Assembly (NCBI GenBank): GCA_964537965.1
Contig: CAZIDB010000246.1
Location: forward strand, 1-6,726
DNA length: 6,726 nt
Direction of reading: 5' to 3'
Source: SURF-24 sp964537965
GTDB taxonomy: Bacteria > Bacteroidota > Ignavibacteria > Ignavibacteriales > SURF-24
Shown: positions 5,554-6,726 of the stretch, in pieces
How positions within the stretch are numbered: position 1 is the stretch's first letter
Layout of the letters: every line of letters begins with the position of its first letter
The notes under the pieces: model-generated
Database searches by the model: none
What the model saw: the letters and a program-made list of their open reading frames with translations, nothing else
What the model was told of the DNA's origin: nothing
Translations under genes and position numbers: made by a program

Positions 5554-6597
5554 TTATTCCACGAATTTGATATATTCAAACAAATCTTCTTTGAGTAAAT
5601 AATTTCTTAAAGCTGCTTCAGTTTTAAGTGATTCCTTACCAAGCAATTTCCCAAGTGATTTGTTTTCCTGCTCCGTTATATCTACCTGCGAAACAACTTT
5701 TACATCTGTTTTTATCTCATCAAAGCGGTTACGGTTTTCATCTGTTATCAGCAAATCTCCCATTTTACTGTTGGGATTTATCAGCTCAGTATTTTTACCA
5801 AACTTATCTTTCATTACAGAATCAATCAGGTTATATGCATAACCGTAATGAGTACAGCAAAGACCGACAAATGATTTTACGGCAGGTGTCTTTACTTTAC
5901 TTTTTAACTCATCGGAATATTTATCTAGCAGATCTTTTACAGCTTTGCTTTCCGTGTTTTCCTGGATTTCACTTTCAAGGTTTTTGCAAGGATGGGTATA
6001 AATTATTTTTTCATCAAATCCTTTAGCAATAAGCTTATTCTTATGAGAATTTGAATTTATTGTTGTAGGTGTACCAATTACAAAAACGTTACTACCCGGA
6101 TTATTTTTCAAACTATCGCCCATTAACTCAACACCAAGCTCAACAATTCCTATTACGGGAATGTTGGTTGTTTTGCTGAATTCAGTTTCGGGATAAACAA
6201 CAGAAAGTGTATTACAGGCTATAAGAATAATATCAGGATGAAAATTCTTAATCATACTATTAAGTGCAGAATCAAAAACTTTTGCCTTCTGCTTCATATC
6301 CTTTATACTGTTATAACCTTTGTTATGTGCAGGCAGTGAGTTAAAGAATATGATTTCAACTTCTTGAAATGGTTTGAAAAAACTTAACTTTTTTTCAACA
6401 TCTGCTGCAACAGAAAGTCCACCAAGTCCTGAATCTGTTATAATAATTCTTAACTTTTCTTTTTTCAGAATTTCATTAAGATTTGTGCGGGACGAATCCT
6501 TTACTGTATCCATAATATTTTCTTCCCTGGCTGTTGAGATATTTGAAGAGGTAATAATTGTTAAAAGGGCTAAAAGGTAAATGGTGAATTGTTTCAT
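5554..6597 (-). CDS. MurI-like Asp/Glu racemase family protein with apparent signal peptide
   Basis: The core resembles glutamate racemase (MurI), which makes D-glutamate for peptidoglycan without a cofactor. Visible motifs are ITDSGLGGLSV (53-63) with Asp55 and Ser56, the first catalytic cysteine in ACNTLS (Cys128-Asn-Thr), VIGIVELG (148-155), and the second in CCTHYG (Cys247-Cys248-Thr-His250). Two things are odd. The N-terminus (MKQF, hydrophobic about 4-15, then STA with likely cleavage after Ala23) looks like a signal peptide, while MurI is cytoplasmic. The protein has 347 residues against about 260-280 for MurI, with extra sequence at both ends, and the usual CTHYP is CTHYG. A periplasmic amino-acid racemase, or a relative with another substrate, is possible; I do not call it murI. 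ACTAAGG precedes the start. An upstream T9SS gene ends 12 bases away, so the two are probably cotranscribed. Confidence 0.8.
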   Translation of the reverse strand: MKQFTIYLLALLTIITSSNISTAREENIMDTVKDSSRTNLNEILKKEKLRIIITDSGLGGLSVAADVEKKLSFFKPFQEVEIIFFNSLPAHNKGYNSIKDMKQKAKVFDSALNSMIKNFHPDIILIACNTLSVVYPETEFSKTTNIPVIGIVELGVELMGDSLKNNPGSNVFVIGTPTTINSNSHKNKLIAKGFDEKIIYTHPCKNLESEIQENTESKAVKDLLDKYSDELKSKVKTPAVKSFVGLCCTHYGYAYNLIDSVMKDKFGKNTELINPNSKMGDLLITDENRNRFDEIKTDVKVVSQVDITEQENKSLGKLLGKESLKTEAALRNYLLKEDLFEYIKFVE

Positions 6598-6609
6598 ATT
6601 AACCTTAGT

Positions 6610-6726
6610 TTACTTTATCATCATTAATTTTATAGTCTTAAACAAATCAGCAGATTTAATATTCAGAAGATAAATTCCCGATGTTAATTTATTACCCGTG
6701 TTATCAGTCCCATTCCATACAAACGA
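6610..6726 (-). CDS. C-terminal end of a T9SS-secreted protein (type A sorting domain), cut by the window edge
   Basis: Only the last 38 residues are in the window. They read VWNGTDNTGNKLTSGIYL near the start and end in KTIKLMMIK. This is the classic pattern of the type A C-terminal sorting domain, with W-x-G-x-D-x-x-G-x-x-x-x-S-G-x-Y and a terminal Lys-rich strand, recognised by the type IX secretion system of Bacteroidota and relatives. The protein should be carried across the outer membrane and its domain removed. Its main function lies outside the window. The stop is 12 bases before the racemase-like start on the same strand, pointing to one transcript. Confidence 0.88.
   Translation of the reverse strand, partial: SFVWNGTDNTGNKLTSGIYLLNIKSADLFKTIKLMMIK

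Noticed and set aside
5628..6026. Plus-strand open frame of 132 codons inside the racemase-like gene
   Set aside because: It is antisense to a gene with conserved motifs, with no ribosome-binding site or recognisable domain.

Overview
The window comes from a low-GC genome of the Bacteroidota/Chlorobi/Ignavibacteria group. The best single clue is the gene fragment at the right edge, which encodes the C-terminus of a protein with a type IX secretion (T9SS, type A) sorting domain. A lipoprotein with a Cys-Lys-Asp-Asp N-terminus and a small outer-membrane barrel also fit. Almost every gene has a recognisable Shine-Dalgarno (GGAG/AGGAG) sequence. That is unusual for classical Bacteroidia and Flavobacteriia, so I lean towards Ignavibacteria or a relative; this is inference from the sequence alone.

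Left part (1-2757, + strand): the 3' end of a tRNA-Ala(GGC) with a strong intrinsic terminator; an Fe-type superoxide dismutase; a two-gene unit encoding a secreted beta-barrel protein and a putative surface lipoprotein, closed by a terminator; and a rubrerythrin with its own terminator. Middle (2804-4612): a secreted alpha/beta hydrolase whose ribosome-binding site lies directly against the rubrerythrin terminator, and on the opposite strand a small RRM RNA-binding protein with a terminator between the two. A 391-base gene-free AT-rich region separates the divergent RRM and methionine sulfoxide reductase genes.

Right part (5004-6726): MsrB with an N-terminal membrane or signal segment (+ strand) converges on a perfect 10-bp hairpin with a MurI-like Asp/Glu racemase family protein (- strand). 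The latter also carries an apparent signal peptide. Just upstream of it (12 bases) is the T9SS-sorted protein's 3' end.

The theme is oxidative-stress defence: superoxide removal (SOD), peroxide removal (rubrerythrin) and repair of oxidised methionine (MsrB), mixed with cell-envelope proteins. No mobile element, CRISPR array or phage gene is visible. The most unusual items are the apparently exported MurI-family protein and the possible dual translation starts in it and in MsrB. I see no clear new multi-gene system; the envelope pair (barrel plus lipoprotein) and the T9SS-protein/racemase pair are the closest candidates.
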